Positions 1 to 14,661 of a stretch of 64,000 nucleotides of DNA are shown one piece after another. Location of the stretch: positions 129,862,208-129,926,207 of the forward strand of contig OX328132.1 in assembly GCA_946811695.1 (NCBI GenBank), given 5' to 3'. The stretch's first letter is position 1; each line of letters starts with the position of its first letter. The notes under the pieces were generated by a model. That model did not search any database. It had not been told where the DNA came from and saw nothing but the letters and a program-made list of their open reading frames with translations. The translations under genes and the position numbers were made by a program. The DNA comes from Gonocerus acuteangulatus (lineage: Eukaryota > Arthropoda > Insecta > Hemiptera > Coreidae).

Positions 1-3000
1 AGCTAAGGATCTTCCTGGCTACATCAGCCACGATGGCGAGATGTCGACAGTCTTCTCCAAGAAGGTAGTCAGGACATAAACAACTTCATCCCGGATCATG
101 TGTAGACATGAGAGCTAAGGATATTCCTGGCTACATCAGCCACGATGGCGAGATGTCGACAGAGTCTTCTCCAAGAAGGTAGTCAGGACATAAACCACTT
201 CATCCCGGATCATGTGTGGACATGAGAGCTAAGGATCTTCCTGGCTACATCAGCCACGATGGCGAGATGTCGACAGTCTTCTCCAAGAAGGTAGTCAGGA
301 CATAAACCACTTCATCCCGGATCATGTGTGGACATGAGAGCTAAGGATCTTCCTGGCTACATCAGCCACGATGGCGAGATGTCGACAGAGTCTTCTCCAT
401 GAAGGTAGTCAGGACATAAACCACTTCATCCCGGAACATGTGTAGACATGAGAGCTAAGGATATTCCTGGCTACATCAGCCACGATGGCGAGATGTCGAC
501 AGAGTCTTCTCCAAGAAGGTACTCAGGACATAAACCACTTCATCTCGGATCATGTGTGGACATGAGAGCTAAGGATCTTCCTGGCTACATCAGCCACGAT
601 GGCGAGATGTCGACAGAGTCTTCTCCAAGGAGGTAGTCAGGACATAAACCACTTCATCGCGTAACATGTGTAGACATGAGAGCTAAGGATCTTCCTGGCT
701 ACATCAGCCACGATGGCGAGATGTCGACAGAGTCTTCTCCAAGAAGGTAGTCAGGACATAAACCACTTCATCCCGGATCATGTGTAGACATGAGAGCTAA
801 GGATATTCCTGGCTACATCAGCCACGATGGCGAGATGTCGACAGAGTCTTCTCCAAGAAGGTAGTCAGGACATAAACCACTTCATCCCGGATCATGTGTG
901 GACATGAGAGCTAAGGATCTTCCTGGCTACATCAGCCACGATGGCGAGATGTCGACAGAGTCTTCTCCAAGAAGGTAGTCAGGACATAAACCACTTCATC
1001 CCGGATCATGTGTAGACATGAGAGCTAAAGATATTCCTGGCTACATCAGCCACGATGGCGAGATGTCGACAGAGTCTTCTCCAAGAAGGTAGTCAGGACA
1101 TAAACCACTTCATCGCGGATCATGTGTGGACATGAGAGCTAAGGATCTTCCTGGCTACATCAGCCACGATGGCGAGATGTCGACAGAGTCTTCTCCAAGA
1201 AGGTAGTCAGGACATAAACCACTTCATCCCGGATCATGTGTACACATGAGAGCTAAGGATATTCCTGGCTACATCAGCCACGATGGCGAGACGTCGACAG
1301 AGTCTTCTCCAAGTAGGCAGTCAGGACATAAACCACTTCATCCCGGGTCATGTGTACACATGAGAGCTAAGGATATTCCTGGCTACATCAGCCACGATGG
1401 CGAGATGTCGACAGAGTCTTCTCCAAGAAGGTAGTCAGGACATAAACCACTTCATCCCGGATCATGTGTGGACATGAGAGCTAAGGATATTCCTGGCTAC
1501 ATCAGCCACGATGGCGAGATGTCGACAGAGTCTTCTCCAAGAAGGTAGTCAGGACATAAACCACTTCATCCCGGATCATGTGTACACATGAGAGCTAAGG
1601 ATATTCCTGGCTACATTAGCCACGATGGCGAGATGTCGACAGAGTCTTCTCCAAGAAGGTAGTCAGGACATAAACCACTTCATCCCGGATCATGTGTAGA
1701 CATGAGAGCTAAGGATCTTCCTGGCTACATCAGCCACGATGGCAAAATGTCGACAGTCTTCTCCAAGAAGGTAGTCAGGACATAAACCACTTCATCCCGG
1801 ATCATGTGTGGACATGAGAGCTAAGGATATTCCTGGCTACATCAGCCACGATGGCGAGATGTCGACAGTCTTCTCCAAGAAGGTAGTCAGGACATAAACC
1901 ACTTCATCCCGGATCATGTGTGGACATGAGAGCTAAGGATATTCCTGGCTACATCAGCCACGATGGCGAGATGTCGACAGAGTCTTCTCCAAGAAGGTAG
2001 TCAGGACATAAACCACTTCATCCCGGATCATGTGTAGACATGAGAGCTAAGGATCTTCCTGGCTACATCAGCCACGATGGCGAGATGTCGACAGTCTTCT
2101 CCAAGAAGGTAGTCAGGACATAAACCACTTCATCCCGGATCATGTGTGGACATGAGAGCTAAGGATATTCCTGGCTACATCAGCCACGATGGCGAGATGT
2201 CGACAGAGTCTTCTCCAAGAAGGTAGTCAGGACATAAACCACTTCATCCCGGATCATGTGTGGATATGAGAGCTAAGGATATTCCTGGCTACATCAGCCA
2301 CGATGGCGAGATGTCGACAGAGTCTTCTCCAAGAAGGTAGTCAGGACATAAACCACTTCATCCCGGATCATGTGTGGACATGAGAGCTAAGGATATTCCT
2401 GGCTACATCAGCCACGATGGCGAGATGTCGACAGAGTCTTCTCCAAGAAGGTAGTCAGGACATAAACCACTTCATCCCGGATCATGTGTGGACATGAGAG
2501 CTAAGGATCTTCCTGGCTACATCAGCCACGATGGCGAGATGTCGACAGTCTACTCCAAGAAGGTAGTCAGGACATAAACCACTTCATCCCGGATCATGTG
2601 TAGACATGGGAGCTAAGGATATTCCTGGCTACATCAGCCACGATGGCGAGATGTCGAAAGTCTTCTCCAAGAAGGTAGTCAGGACATAAACCACTTCATC
2701 CCGGATCATTTGTAGACATGAGAGCTAAGGATCTTCCTGGCTACATCAGCCACGATGACGAGATGTCATCAGTCTACTCCAAGAAGGTAGTCAGGACATA
2801 AACCACTTCATCCCGGATCATGTGTAGACATGAGAGCTAAGGATATTCCTGGCTACATCAGCCACGATGGCGAGATGTCGACAGTCTTCTCCAAGAAGGT
2901 AGTCAGGACATAAACCACTTCATCCCGGATCATGTGTAGACATGAGAGCTAAGGATATTCCTGGCTACATCAGCCACGATGGCGAGATGTCGACAGTCTT

Positions 3001-4772
3001 CTCCAAGAAGGTAGTCAGGACATAAACCACTTCATCCCGGATCATGTGTAGACATGAGAGCTAAGGATCTTCCTGGCTACATCAGCCACGATGGCGAGAT
3101 GTCGACACTCTTCTCCAAGAAGGTAGTCAGGACATAAACCACTTCATCCCGGATCATGTGTGGACATGAGAGCTAAGGATCTTCCTGGCTACATCAGCCA
3201 CGATGGCGAGATGTCGACAGTCTTCTCCAAGAAGGTAGTCAGGACATAAACAACTTCATCCCGGATCATGTGTAGACATGAGAGCTAAGGATATTCCTGG
3301 CTAAATCAGCCACGATGGCGAGATGTCGACAGAGTCTTCTCCATGAAGGTAGTCAGGACATAAACCACTTCATCCCGGAACATGTGTAGACATGAGAGCT
3401 AAGGATATTCCTGGCTACATCAGCTACGATGGCGAGATGTCGACAGAGTCTTCTCCAAGAAGGTAGTCAGGACATAAACCACTTCATCCCGGATCATGTG
3501 TGGACATGAGAGCTAAGGATCTTCCTGGCTACATCAACCACGATGGCGAGATGTCGTCAGTCTTCTCCAAGAAGGTAGTCAGGACATAAACCACTTCATC
3601 CCGGATCATGTGTAGACATGAGAGCTAAGGATATTCCTGGCTACATCAGCCACGATGGCGAGATGTCGACAGTCTTCTCCAAGAAGGTAGTCAGGACATA
3701 AACCACTTCATCCCGGATCATGTGTAGACATGAGAGCTAAGGATATTTCTGGCTACATCAGCCACGATGGCGAGATGTCGACAGAGTCTTCTCCAAGAAG
3801 GAAGGCAGGACATAAACCACTTCATCCCGGATCATGTGTAGACATGAGAGCTAAGGATATTCCTGGCTACATCAGCCACGATGGCGAGATGTCGACAGAG
3901 TCTTCTCCAAGAAGGAAGGCAGGACATAAACCACTTCATCCCGGATCATGTGTAGACATGAGAGCTAAGGATATTCCTGGCTACATCAGCCACGATGGCG
4001 AGATGTCGACAGAGTCTTCTCCAAGAAGGTAGTCAGGACATAAACCACTTCATCGCGGATCATGTGTAGACATGAGAGCTAAGGATCTTCCTGGCTACAT
4101 CAGCCACGATGACGAGATGTCATCAGTCTACTCCAAGAAGGTAGTCAGGACATAAACCACTTCATCCCGGATCATGTGTGGACATGAGAGCTAAGGATCT
4201 TCCTGGCTATATCAGCCACGATGGCGAGATGTCGACAGTCTTCTCCAAGAAGGTAGTCAGGACATAAACCACTTCATCCCGGATCATGTATAGACATGAG
4301 AGCTAAGGATATTCCTGGCTACATCAGCCACGATGGCGAGATGTCGACAGTCTTCTCCAAGAAGGTAGTCAGGACATAAACCACTTCATCCCGGATCATG
4401 TATAGACATGAGAGCTAAGGATATTCCTGGCTACATCAGCCACGATGGCGAGATGTCGACAGAGTCTTCTCCAAGAAGGTAGTCAGGACATAAACCACTT
4501 CATCCCGGATCATGTGTGGACATGAGAGCTAAGGATCTTCCTGGCTACATCAGCCACGATGGCGAGATGTCGACAGAGTCTTCTCCAAGAAGGTAGTCAG
4601 GACATAAACCACTTCATCCCGGATCATGTGTAGACATGAGAGCTAAGGATCTTCCTGGCTACATCAGCCACGATGGCGAGATATCGACAGAGTCTTCTCC
4701 AAGAAGGTAGTCAGGACATAAACCACTTCATCCCGGATCATGTGTGGACATGAGAGCTAAGGATATTCCTGG

Positions 4773-5702
4773 CTACATTAGCCACGATGGCAAGATGTCG
4801 ACAGAGTCTTCTCCAAGAAGGTAGTCAGGACATAAACCACTTCATCCCGGATCATGTGTAGACATGAGAGCTAAGGATCTTCCTGGCTACATCAGCCACG
4901 ATGGCAAAATGTCGACAGTCTTCTCCAAGAAGGTAGTCAGGACATAAACCACTTCATCCCGGATCATGTGTGGACATGAGAGCTAAGGATATTCCTGGCT
5001 ACATCAGCCACGATGGCGAGATGTCGACAGTCTTCTCCAAGAAGGTAGTCAGGACATAAACCACTTCATCCCGGATCATGTGTGGACATGAGAGCTAAGG
5101 ATATTCCTGGCTACATCAGCCACGATGGCGAGATGTCGACAGAGTCTTCTCCAAGAAGGTAGTCAGGACATAAACCACTTCATCCCGGATCATGTGTAGA
5201 CATGAGAGCTAAGGATCTTCCTGGCTACATCAGCCACGATGGCGAGATGTCGACAGTCTTCTCCAAGAAGGTAGTCAGGACATAAACCACTTCATCCCGG
5301 ATCATGTGTGGACATGAGAGCTAAGGATATTCCTGGCTACATCAGCCACGATGGCGAGATGTCGACAGAGTCTTCTCCAAGAAGGTAGTCAGGACATAAA
5401 CCACTTCATCCCGGATCATGTGTGGATATGAGAGCTAAGGATATTCCTGGCTACATCAGCCACGATGGCGAGATGTCGACAGAGTCTTCTCCAAGAAGGT
5501 AGTCAGGACATAAACCACTTCATCCCGGATCATGTGTGGACATGAGAGCTAAGGATATTCCTGGCTACATCAGCCACGATGGCGAGATGTCGACAGAGTC
5601 TTCTCCAAGAAGGTAGTCAGGACATAAACCACTTCATCCCGGATCATGTGTGGACATGAGAGCTAAGGATCTTCCTGGCTACATCAGCCACGATGGCGAG
5701 AT
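4773..5702 (+). repeat. Higher-order repeat copy within the satellite (offset 3,162 bp)
   Basis: This stretch repeats 1,611-2,540 in the same monomer order. Rare linked variants recur at a fixed 3,162-bp offset: ctacatta (1,611 and 4,773), ggcaaaatg (1,741 and 4,903) and tggatatgag (2,261 and 5,423). The copies stop matching where 2,549 reads gtctactcc and 5,711 reads gtcttctcc. It records a past duplication of a roughly 1-kb multimer inside the array. Confidence 0.8.
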
Positions 5703-7919
5703 GTCGACAGTCTTCTCCAAGAAGGTAGTCAGGACATAAACCACTTCATCCCGGATCATGTGTGGACATGAGAGCTAAGGATATTCCTGGCTACATCAGC
5801 CACGATGGCGAGATGTCGACAGAGTCTTCTCCAAGAAGGTAGTCAGGACATAAACCACTTCATCCCGGATCATGTGTGGACATGAGAGCTAAGGATCTTC
5901 CTGGCTACATCAGCCACGATGGCGAGATGTCGACAGAGTCTTCTCCAAGAAGGTAGTCAGGACATAAACCACTTCATCCCGGATCATGTGTAGACATGAG
6001 AGCTAAAGATATTCCTGGCTACATCAGCCACGATGGCGAGATGTCGACAGAGTCTTCTCCAAGAAGGTAGTCAGGACATAAACCACTTCATCGCGGATCA
6101 TGTGTGGACATGAGAGCTAAGGATCTTCCTGGCTACATCAGCCACGATGGCGAGATGTCGACAGAGTCTTCTCCAAGAAGGTAGTCAGGACATAAACCAC
6201 TTCATCCCGGATCATGTGTACACATGAGAGCTAAGGATATTCCTGGCTACATCAGCCACGATGGCGAGATGTCGACAGAGTCTTCTCCAAGAAGGTAGTC
6301 AGGACATAAACCACTTCATCCCGGATCATGTGTACACATGAGAGCTAAGGATATTCCTGGCTACATCAGCCACGATGGCGAGATGTCGACAGTCTTCTCC
6401 AAGAAGGTAGTCAGGACATAAACCACTTCATCCCGGATCATGTGTAGACATGAGAGCTAAGGATCTTCCTGGCTACATCAGCCACGATGGCGAGATGTCG
6501 ACAGTCTTCTCCAAGAAGGTAGTCAGGACATAAACCACTTCATCCCGGATCATGTGTAGACATGAGAGCTAAGGATATTCCTGGCTACATCAGCCACGAT
6601 GGCGAGATGTCGACAGTCTTCTCCAAGAAGGTAGTCAGGACATAAAAAACTTCATCCCGGATCATGTGTAGACATGAGAGCTAAGGATATTCCTGGCTAC
6701 ATCAGCCACGATGGCGAGATGTCGACAGAGTCTTCTCCAAGAAGGTAGTCAGGACATAAACCACTTCATCCCGGATCATGTGTACACATGAGAGCTAAGG
6801 ATATTCCTGGCTACATCAGCCACGATGGCGAGATGTCGACAGAGTCTTCTCCAAGAAGGTAGTCAGGACATAAACCACTTCATCGCGGATCATGTGTAGA
6901 CATGAGAGCTAAGGATCTTCCTGGCTACATCAGCCACGATGGCGAGATGTCGACAGAGTCTTCTCCAAGAAGGTAGTCAGGACATAAACCACTTCATCCC
7001 GGATCATGTGTAGACATGAGAGCTAAGGATATTCCTGGCTACATCAGCCACGATGGCGAGATGTCGACAGAGTCTTCTCCAAGAAGGAAGTCAGGACATA
7101 AACCACTTCATCCCGGATCATGTGTAGACATGAGAGCTAAGGATCTTCCTGGCTACATCAGCCACGATGGCGAGATGTCGACAGTCTTCTCCAAGAAGGT
7201 AGTCAGGACATAAACCACTTCATCCCGGATCATGTGTAGACATGAGAGCTAAGGATATTCCTGGCTACATCAGCCACGATGGCGAGATGTCGACAGTCTT
7301 CTCCAAGAAGGTAGTCAGGACATAAACCACTTCATCCCGGATCATGTGTAGACATGAGAGCTAAGGATATTCCTGGCTACATCAGCCACGATGGCGAGAT
7401 GTCGACAGTCTTCTCCAAGAAGGAAGGCAGGACATAAACCACTTCATCCCGGATCATGTGTAGACATGAGAGCTAAGGATATTCCTGGCTACATCAGCCA
7501 CGATGGCGAGATGTCGACAGAGTCTTCTCCAAGAAGGTAGTCAGGACATAAACCACTTCATCGCGGATCATGTGTAGACATGAGAGCTAAGGATCTTCCT
7601 GGCTACATCAGCCACGATGACGAGATGTCATCAGTCTACTCCAAGAAGGTAGTCAGGACATAAACCACTTCATCCCGGATCATGTGTGGACATGAGAGCT
7701 AAGGATCTTCCTGGCTACATCAGCCACGATGGCGAGATGTCGACAGTCTTCTCCAAGAAGGTAGTCAGGACATAAACCACTTCATCCCGGATCATGTATA
7801 GACATGAGAGCTAAGGATATTCCTGGCTACATCAGCCACGATGGCGAGATGTCGACAGTCTTCTCCAAGAAGGTAGTCAGGACATAAACCACTTCATCCC
7901 GGATCATGTATAGACATGA

Positions 7920-10900
7920 GAGCTAAGGATATTCCTGGCTACATCAGCCACGATGGCGAGATGTCGACAGAGTCTTCTCCAAGAAGGTAGTCAGGACATA
8001 AACCACTTCATCCCGGATCATGTGTGGACATGAGAGCTAAGGATCTTCCTGGCTACATCAGCCACGATGGCGAGATGTCGACAGAGTCTTCTCCAAGAAG
8101 GTAGTCAGGACATAAACCACTTCATCGCAGATCTTGTGTAGACATGAGAGCTAAGGATCTTCCTGGCTACATCAGCCACGATGACGAGATGTCATCAGTC
8201 TACTCCAAGAAGGTAGTCAGGACATAAACCACTTCATCCCGGATCATGTGTGGACATGAGAGCTAAGGATCTTCCTGGCTACATCAGCCACGATGGCGAG
8301 ATGTCGACAGTCTTCTCCAAGAAGGTAGTCAGGACATAAACCACTTCATCCCGGATCATGTATAGACATGAGAGCTAAGGATATTCCTGGCTACATCAGC
8401 CACGATGGCGAGATGTCGACAGTCTTCTCCAAGAAGGTAGTCAGGACATAAACCACTTCATCCCGGATCATGTATAGACATGAGAGCTAAGGATATTCCT
8501 GGCTACATCAGCCACGAAGGCGAGATGTCGACAGAGTCTTCTCCAAGAAGGTAGTCAGGACATAAACCACTTCATCCCGGATCATGTGTGGACATGAGAG
8601 CTAAGGATCTTCCTAGCTACATCAGCCACGATGGCGAGATGTCGACAGAGTCTTCTCCAAGAAGGTAGTCAGGACATAAACCACTTCATCCCGGATCATG
8701 TGTAGACATGAGAGCTAAGGATCTTCCTGGCTACATCAGCCACGATGGCGAGATGTCGACAGAGTCTTCTCCAAGAAGGTAGTCAGGACATAAACCACTT
8801 CATCCCGGATCAAGTGTACACATGAGAGCTAAGGATATTCCTGGCTACATCAGCCACGATGGCGAGATGTCGACAGAGTCTTCTCCAAGAAGGTAGTCAG
8901 GACATAAACCACTTCATCGCGGATCATGTGTAGACATGAGAGCTAAGGATCTTCCTGGCTACATCAGCCACGATGGCGAGATGTCGACAGAGTCTTCTCC
9001 AAGAAGGTAGTCAGGACATAAACCACTTCATCCCGGATCATGTGTAGACATGAGAGCTAAGGATATTCCTGGCTACATCAGCCACGATGGCGAGATGTCG
9101 ACAGAGTCTTCTCCAAGAAGGAAGTCAGGACATAAACCACTTCATCCCGGATCATGTGTAGACATGAGAGCTAAGGATCTTCCTGGCTACATCAGCCACG
9201 ATGGCGAGATGTCGACAGTCTTCTCCAAGAAGGTAGTCAGGACATAAACCACTTCATCCCGGATCATGTGTAGACATGAGAGCTAAGGATATTCCTGGCT
9301 ACATCAGCCACGATGGCGAGATGTCGACAGTCTTCTCCAAGAAGGTAGTCAGGACATAAACCACTTCATCCCGGATCATGTGTAGACATGAGAGCTAAGG
9401 ATATTCCTGGCTACATCAGCCACGATGGCGAGATGTCGACAGTCTTCTCCAAGAAGGAAGGCAGGACATAAACCACTTCATCCCGGATCATGTGTAGACA
9501 TGAGAGCTAAGGATATTCCTGGCTACATCAGCCACGATGGCGAGATGTCGACAGAGTCTTCTCCAAGAAGGTAGTCAGGACATAAACCACTTCATCGCGG
9601 ATCATGTGTAGACATGAGAGCTAAGGATCTTCCTGGCTACATCAGCCACGATGACGAGATGTCATCAGTCTACTCCATGAAGGTAGTCAGGACATAAAGC
9701 ACTTCATCCCGGATCATGTGTGGACATGAGAGCTAAGGATCTTCCTGGCTACATCAGCCACGATGGCGAGATGTCGACAGTCTTCTCCAAGAAGGTAGTC
9801 AGGACATAAACCACTTCATCCCGGATCATGTATAGACATGAGAGCTAAGGATATTCCTGGCTACATCAGCCACGATGGCGAGATGTCGACAGAGTCTTCT
9901 CCAAGAAGGAAGGCAGGACATAAACCACTTCATCCCGGATCATGTGTAGACATGAGAGCTAAGGATATTCCTGGCTACATCAGCCACGATGGCGAGATGT
10001 CGACAGAGTCTTCTCCAAGAAGGTAGTCAGGACATAAACCACTTCATCGCGGATCATGTGTAGACATGAGAGCTAAGGATCTTCCTGGCTACATCAGCCA
10101 CGATGACGAGATGTCATCAGTCTACTCCAAGAAGGTAGTCAGGACATAAACCACTTCATCCCGGATCATGTGTGGACATGAGAGCTAAGGATCTTCCTGG
10201 CTACATCAGCCACGATGGCGAGATGTCGACAGTCTTCTCCAAGAAGGTAGTCAGGACATAAACCACTTCATCCCGGATCATGTATAGACATGAGAGCTAA
10301 GGATATTCCTGGCTACATCAGCCACGATGGCGAGATGTCGACAGTCTTCTCCAAGAAGGTAGTCAGGACATAAACCACTTCATCCCGGATCATGTATAGA
10401 CATGAGAGCTAAGGATATTCCTGGCTACATCAGCCACGATGGCGAGATGTCGACAGTCTTCTCCAAGAAGGAAGGCAGGACATAAACCACTTCATCCCGG
10501 ATCATGTGTAGACATGAGAGCTAAGGATATTCCTGGCTACATCAGCCACGATGGCGAGATGTCGACAGAGTCTTCTCCAAGAAGGTAGTCAGGACATAAA
10601 CCACTTCATCGCGGATCATGTGTAGACATGAGAGCTAAGGATCTTCCTGGCTACATCAGCCACGATGACGAGATGTCATCAGTCTACTCCAAGAAGGTAG
10701 TCAGGACATAAAGCACTTCATCCCGGATCATGTGTGGACATGAGAGCTAAGGATCTTCCTGGCTACATCAGCCACGATGGCGAGATGTCGACAGTCTTCT
10801 CCAAGAAGGTAGTCAGGACATAAACCACTTCATCCCGGATCATGTATAGACATGAGAGCTAAGGATATTCCTGGCTACATCAGCCACGATGGCGAGATGT

Positions 10901-11045
10901 CGACAGAGTCTTCTCCAAGAAGGAAGGCAGGACATAAACCACTTCATCCCGGATCATGTGTAGACATGAGAGCTAAGGATATTCCTGGCTACATCAGCCA
11001 CGATGGCGAGATGTCGACAGAGTCTTCTCCAAGAAGGTAGTCAGG
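7920..11045 (+). repeat. Higher-order repeat, first copy (offset 3,616 bp)
   Basis: This 3.1-kb block of monomers recurs at 11,536-14,661. Shared markers at the same spacing include tcgcagatcttg (8,125 and 11,741), the read-through variant gaaggc and the subtype gacgagatgtcatc. Within it a 1,014-bp, nine-monomer subunit is itself duplicated (start points 9,838 and 10,852). Confidence 0.8.
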
Positions 11046-11535
11046 ACATAAACCACTTCATCCCGGATCATGTGTGGACATGAGAGCTAAGGATCTTCCT
11101 GGCTACATCAGCCACGATGGCGAGATGTCGACAGTCTTCTCCAAGAAGGTAGTCAGGACATAAACCACTTCATCCCGGATCATGTATAGACATGAGAGCT
11201 AAGGATATTCCTGGCTACATCAGCCACGATGGCGAGATGTCGACAGTCTTCTCCAAGAAGGTAGTCAGGACATAAACCACTTCATCCCGGATCATGTATA
11301 GACATGAGAGCTAAGGATATTCCTGGCTACATCAGCCACGATGGCGAGATGTCGACAGAGTCTTCTCCAAGAAGGTAGTCAGGACATAAACCACTTCATC
11401 CCGGATCATGTGTGGACATGAGAGCTAAGGATCTTCCTGGCTACATCAGCCACGATGGCGAGATGTCGACAGAGTCTTCTCCAAGAAGGTAGTCAGGACA
11501 TAAACCACTTCATCCCGGATCATGTGTAGACATGA

Positions 11536-14500
11536 GAGCTAAGGATATTCCTGGCTACATCAGCCACGATGGCGAGATGTCGACAGAGTCTTCTCCAAGA
11601 AGGTAGTCAGGACATAAACCACTTCATCCCGGATCATGTGTGGACATGAGAGCTAAGGATCTTCCTGGCTACATCAGCCACGATGGCGAGATGTCGACAG
11701 AGTCTTCTCCAAGAAGGTAGTCAGGACATAAACCACTTCATCGCAGATCTTGTGTAGACATGAGAGCTAAGGATCTTCCTGGCTACATCAGCCACGATGA
11801 CGAGATGTCATCAGTCTACTCCAAGAAGGTAGTCAGGACATAAACCACTTCATCCCGGATCATGCGTGGACATGAGAGCTAAGGATCTTCCTGGCTACAT
11901 CAGCCACGATGGCGAGATGTCGACAGTCTTCTCCAAGAAGGTAGTCAGGACATAAACCACTTCATCCCGGATCATGTATAGACATGAGAGCTAAGGATAT
12001 TCCTGGCTACATCAGCCACGATGGCGAGATGTCGACAGTCTTCTCCAAGAAGGTAGTCAGGACATAAACCACTTCATCCCGGATCATGTATAGACATGAG
12101 AGCTAAGGATATTCCTGGCTACATCAGCCACGAAGGCGAGATGTCGACAGAGTCTTCTCCAAGAAGGTAGTCAGGACATAAACCACTTCATCCCGGATCA
12201 TGTGTGGACATGAGAGCTAAGGATCTTCCTAGCTACATCAGCCACGATGGCGAGATGTCGACAGAGTCTTCTCCAAGAAGGTAGTCAGGACATAAACCAC
12301 TTCATCCCGGATCATGTGTAGACATGAGAGCTAAGGATCTTCCTGGCTACATCAGCCACGATGGCGAGATGTCGACAGAGTCTTCTCCAAGAAGGTAGTC
12401 AGGACATAAACCACTTCATCCCGGATCAAGTGTACACATGAGAGCTAAGGATATTCCTGGCTACATCAGCCACGATGGCGAGATGTCGACAGAGTCTTCT
12501 CCAAGAAGGTAGTCAGGACATAAACCACTTCATCGCGGATCATGTGTAGACATGAGAGCTAAGGATCTTCCTGGCTACATCAGCCACGATGGCGAGATGT
12601 CGACAGAGTCTTCTCCAAGAAGGTAGTCAGGACATAAACCACTTCATCCCGGATCATGTGTAGACATGAGAGCTAAGGATATTCCTGGCTACATCAGCCA
12701 CGATGGCGAGATGTCGACAGAGTCTTCTCCAAGAAGGAAGTCAGGACATAAACCACTTCATCCCGGATCATGTGTAGACATGAGAGCTAAGGATCTTCCT
12801 GGCTACATCAGCCACGATGGCGAGATGTCGACAGTCTTCTCCAAGAAGGTAGTCAGGACATAAACCACTTCATCCCGGATCATGTGTAGACATGAGAGCT
12901 AAGGATATTCCTGGCTACATCAGCCACGATGGCGAGATGTCGACAGTCTTCTCCAAGAAGGTAGTCAGGACATAAACCACTTCATCCCGGATCATGTGTA
13001 GACATGAGAGCTAAGGATATTCCTGGCTACATCAGCCACGATGGCGAGATGTCGACAGTCTTCTCCAAGAAGGAAGGCAGGACATAAACCACTTCATCCC
13101 GGATCATGTGTAGACATGAGAGCTAAGGATATTCCTGGCTACATCAGCCACGATGGCGAGATGTCGACAGAGTCTTCTCCAAGAAGGTAGTCAGGACATA
13201 AACCACTTCATCGCGGATCATGTGTAGACATGAGAGCTAAGGATCTTCCTGGCTACATCAGCCACGATGACGAGATGTCATCAGTCTACTCCATGAAGGT
13301 AGTCAGGACATAAAGCACTTCATCCCGGATCATGTGTGGACATGAGAGCTAAGGATCTTCCTGGCTACATCAGCCACGATGGCGAGATGTCGACAGTCTT
13401 CTCCAAGAAGGTAGTCAGGACATAAACCACTTCATCCCGGATCATGTATAGACATGAGAGCTAAGGATATTCCTGGCTACATCAGCCACGATGGCGAGAT
13501 GTCGACAGAGTCTTCTCCAAGAAGGAAGGCAGGACATAAACCACTTCATCCCGGATCATGTGTAGACATGAGAGCTAAGGATATTCCTGGCTACATCAGC
13601 CACGATGGCGAGATGTCGACAGAGTCTTCTCCAAGAAGGTAGTCAGGACATAAACCACTTCATCGCGGATCATGTGTAGACATGAGAGCTAAGGATCTTC
13701 CTGGCTACATCAGCCACGATGACGAGATGTCATCAGTCTACTCCAAGAAGGTAGTCAGGACATAAACCACTTCATCCCGGATCATGTGTGGACATGAGAG
13801 CTAAGGATCTTCCTGGCTACATCAGCCACGATGGCGAGATGTCGACAGTCTTCTCCAAGAAGGTAGTCAGGACATAAACCACTTCATCCCGGATCATGTA
13901 TAGACATGAGAGCTAAGGATATTCCTGGCTACATCAGCCACGATGGCGAGATGTCGACAGTCTTCTCCAAGAAGGTAGTCAGGACATAAACCACTTCATC
14001 CCGGATCATGTATAGACATGAGAGCTAAGGATATTCCTGGCTACATCAGCCACGATGGCGAGATGTCGACAGTCTTCTCCAAGAAGGAAGGCAGGACATA
14101 AACCACTTCATCCCGGATCATGTGTAGACATGAGAGCTAAGGATATTCCTGGCTACATCAGCCACGATGGCGAGATGTCGACAGAGTCTTCTCCAAGAAG
14201 GTAGTCAGGACATAAACCACTTCATCGCGGATCATGTGTAGACATGAGAGCTAAGGATCTTCCTGGCTACATCAGCCACGATGACGAGATGTCATCAGTC
14301 TACTCCAAGAAGGTAGTCAGGACATAAAGCACTTCATCCCGGATCATGTGTGGACATGAGAGCTAAGGATCTTCCTGGCTACATCAGCCACGATGGCGAG
14401 ATGTCGACAGTCTTCTCCAAGAAGGTAGTCAGGACATAAACCACTTCATCCCGGATCATGTATAGACATGAGAGCTAAGGATATTCCTGGCTACATCAGC

Positions 14501-14661
14501 CACGATGGCGAGATGTCGACAGAGTCTTCTCCAAGAAGGAAGGCAGGACATAAACCACTTCATCCCGGATCATGTGTAGACATGAGAGCTAAGGATATTC
14601 CTGGCTACATCAGCCACGATGGCGAGATGTCGACAGAGTCTTCTCCAAGAAGGTAGTCAGG
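11536..14661 (+). repeat. Higher-order repeat, second copy (offset 3,616 bp)
   Basis: Second copy of the 7,920-11,045 block, with the same rare variants in the same order. These include the internal 1,014-bp duplication (start points 13,454 and 14,468). The copies part where 11,050 reads cccgg and 14,666 reads cgcgg. Confidence 0.8.
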
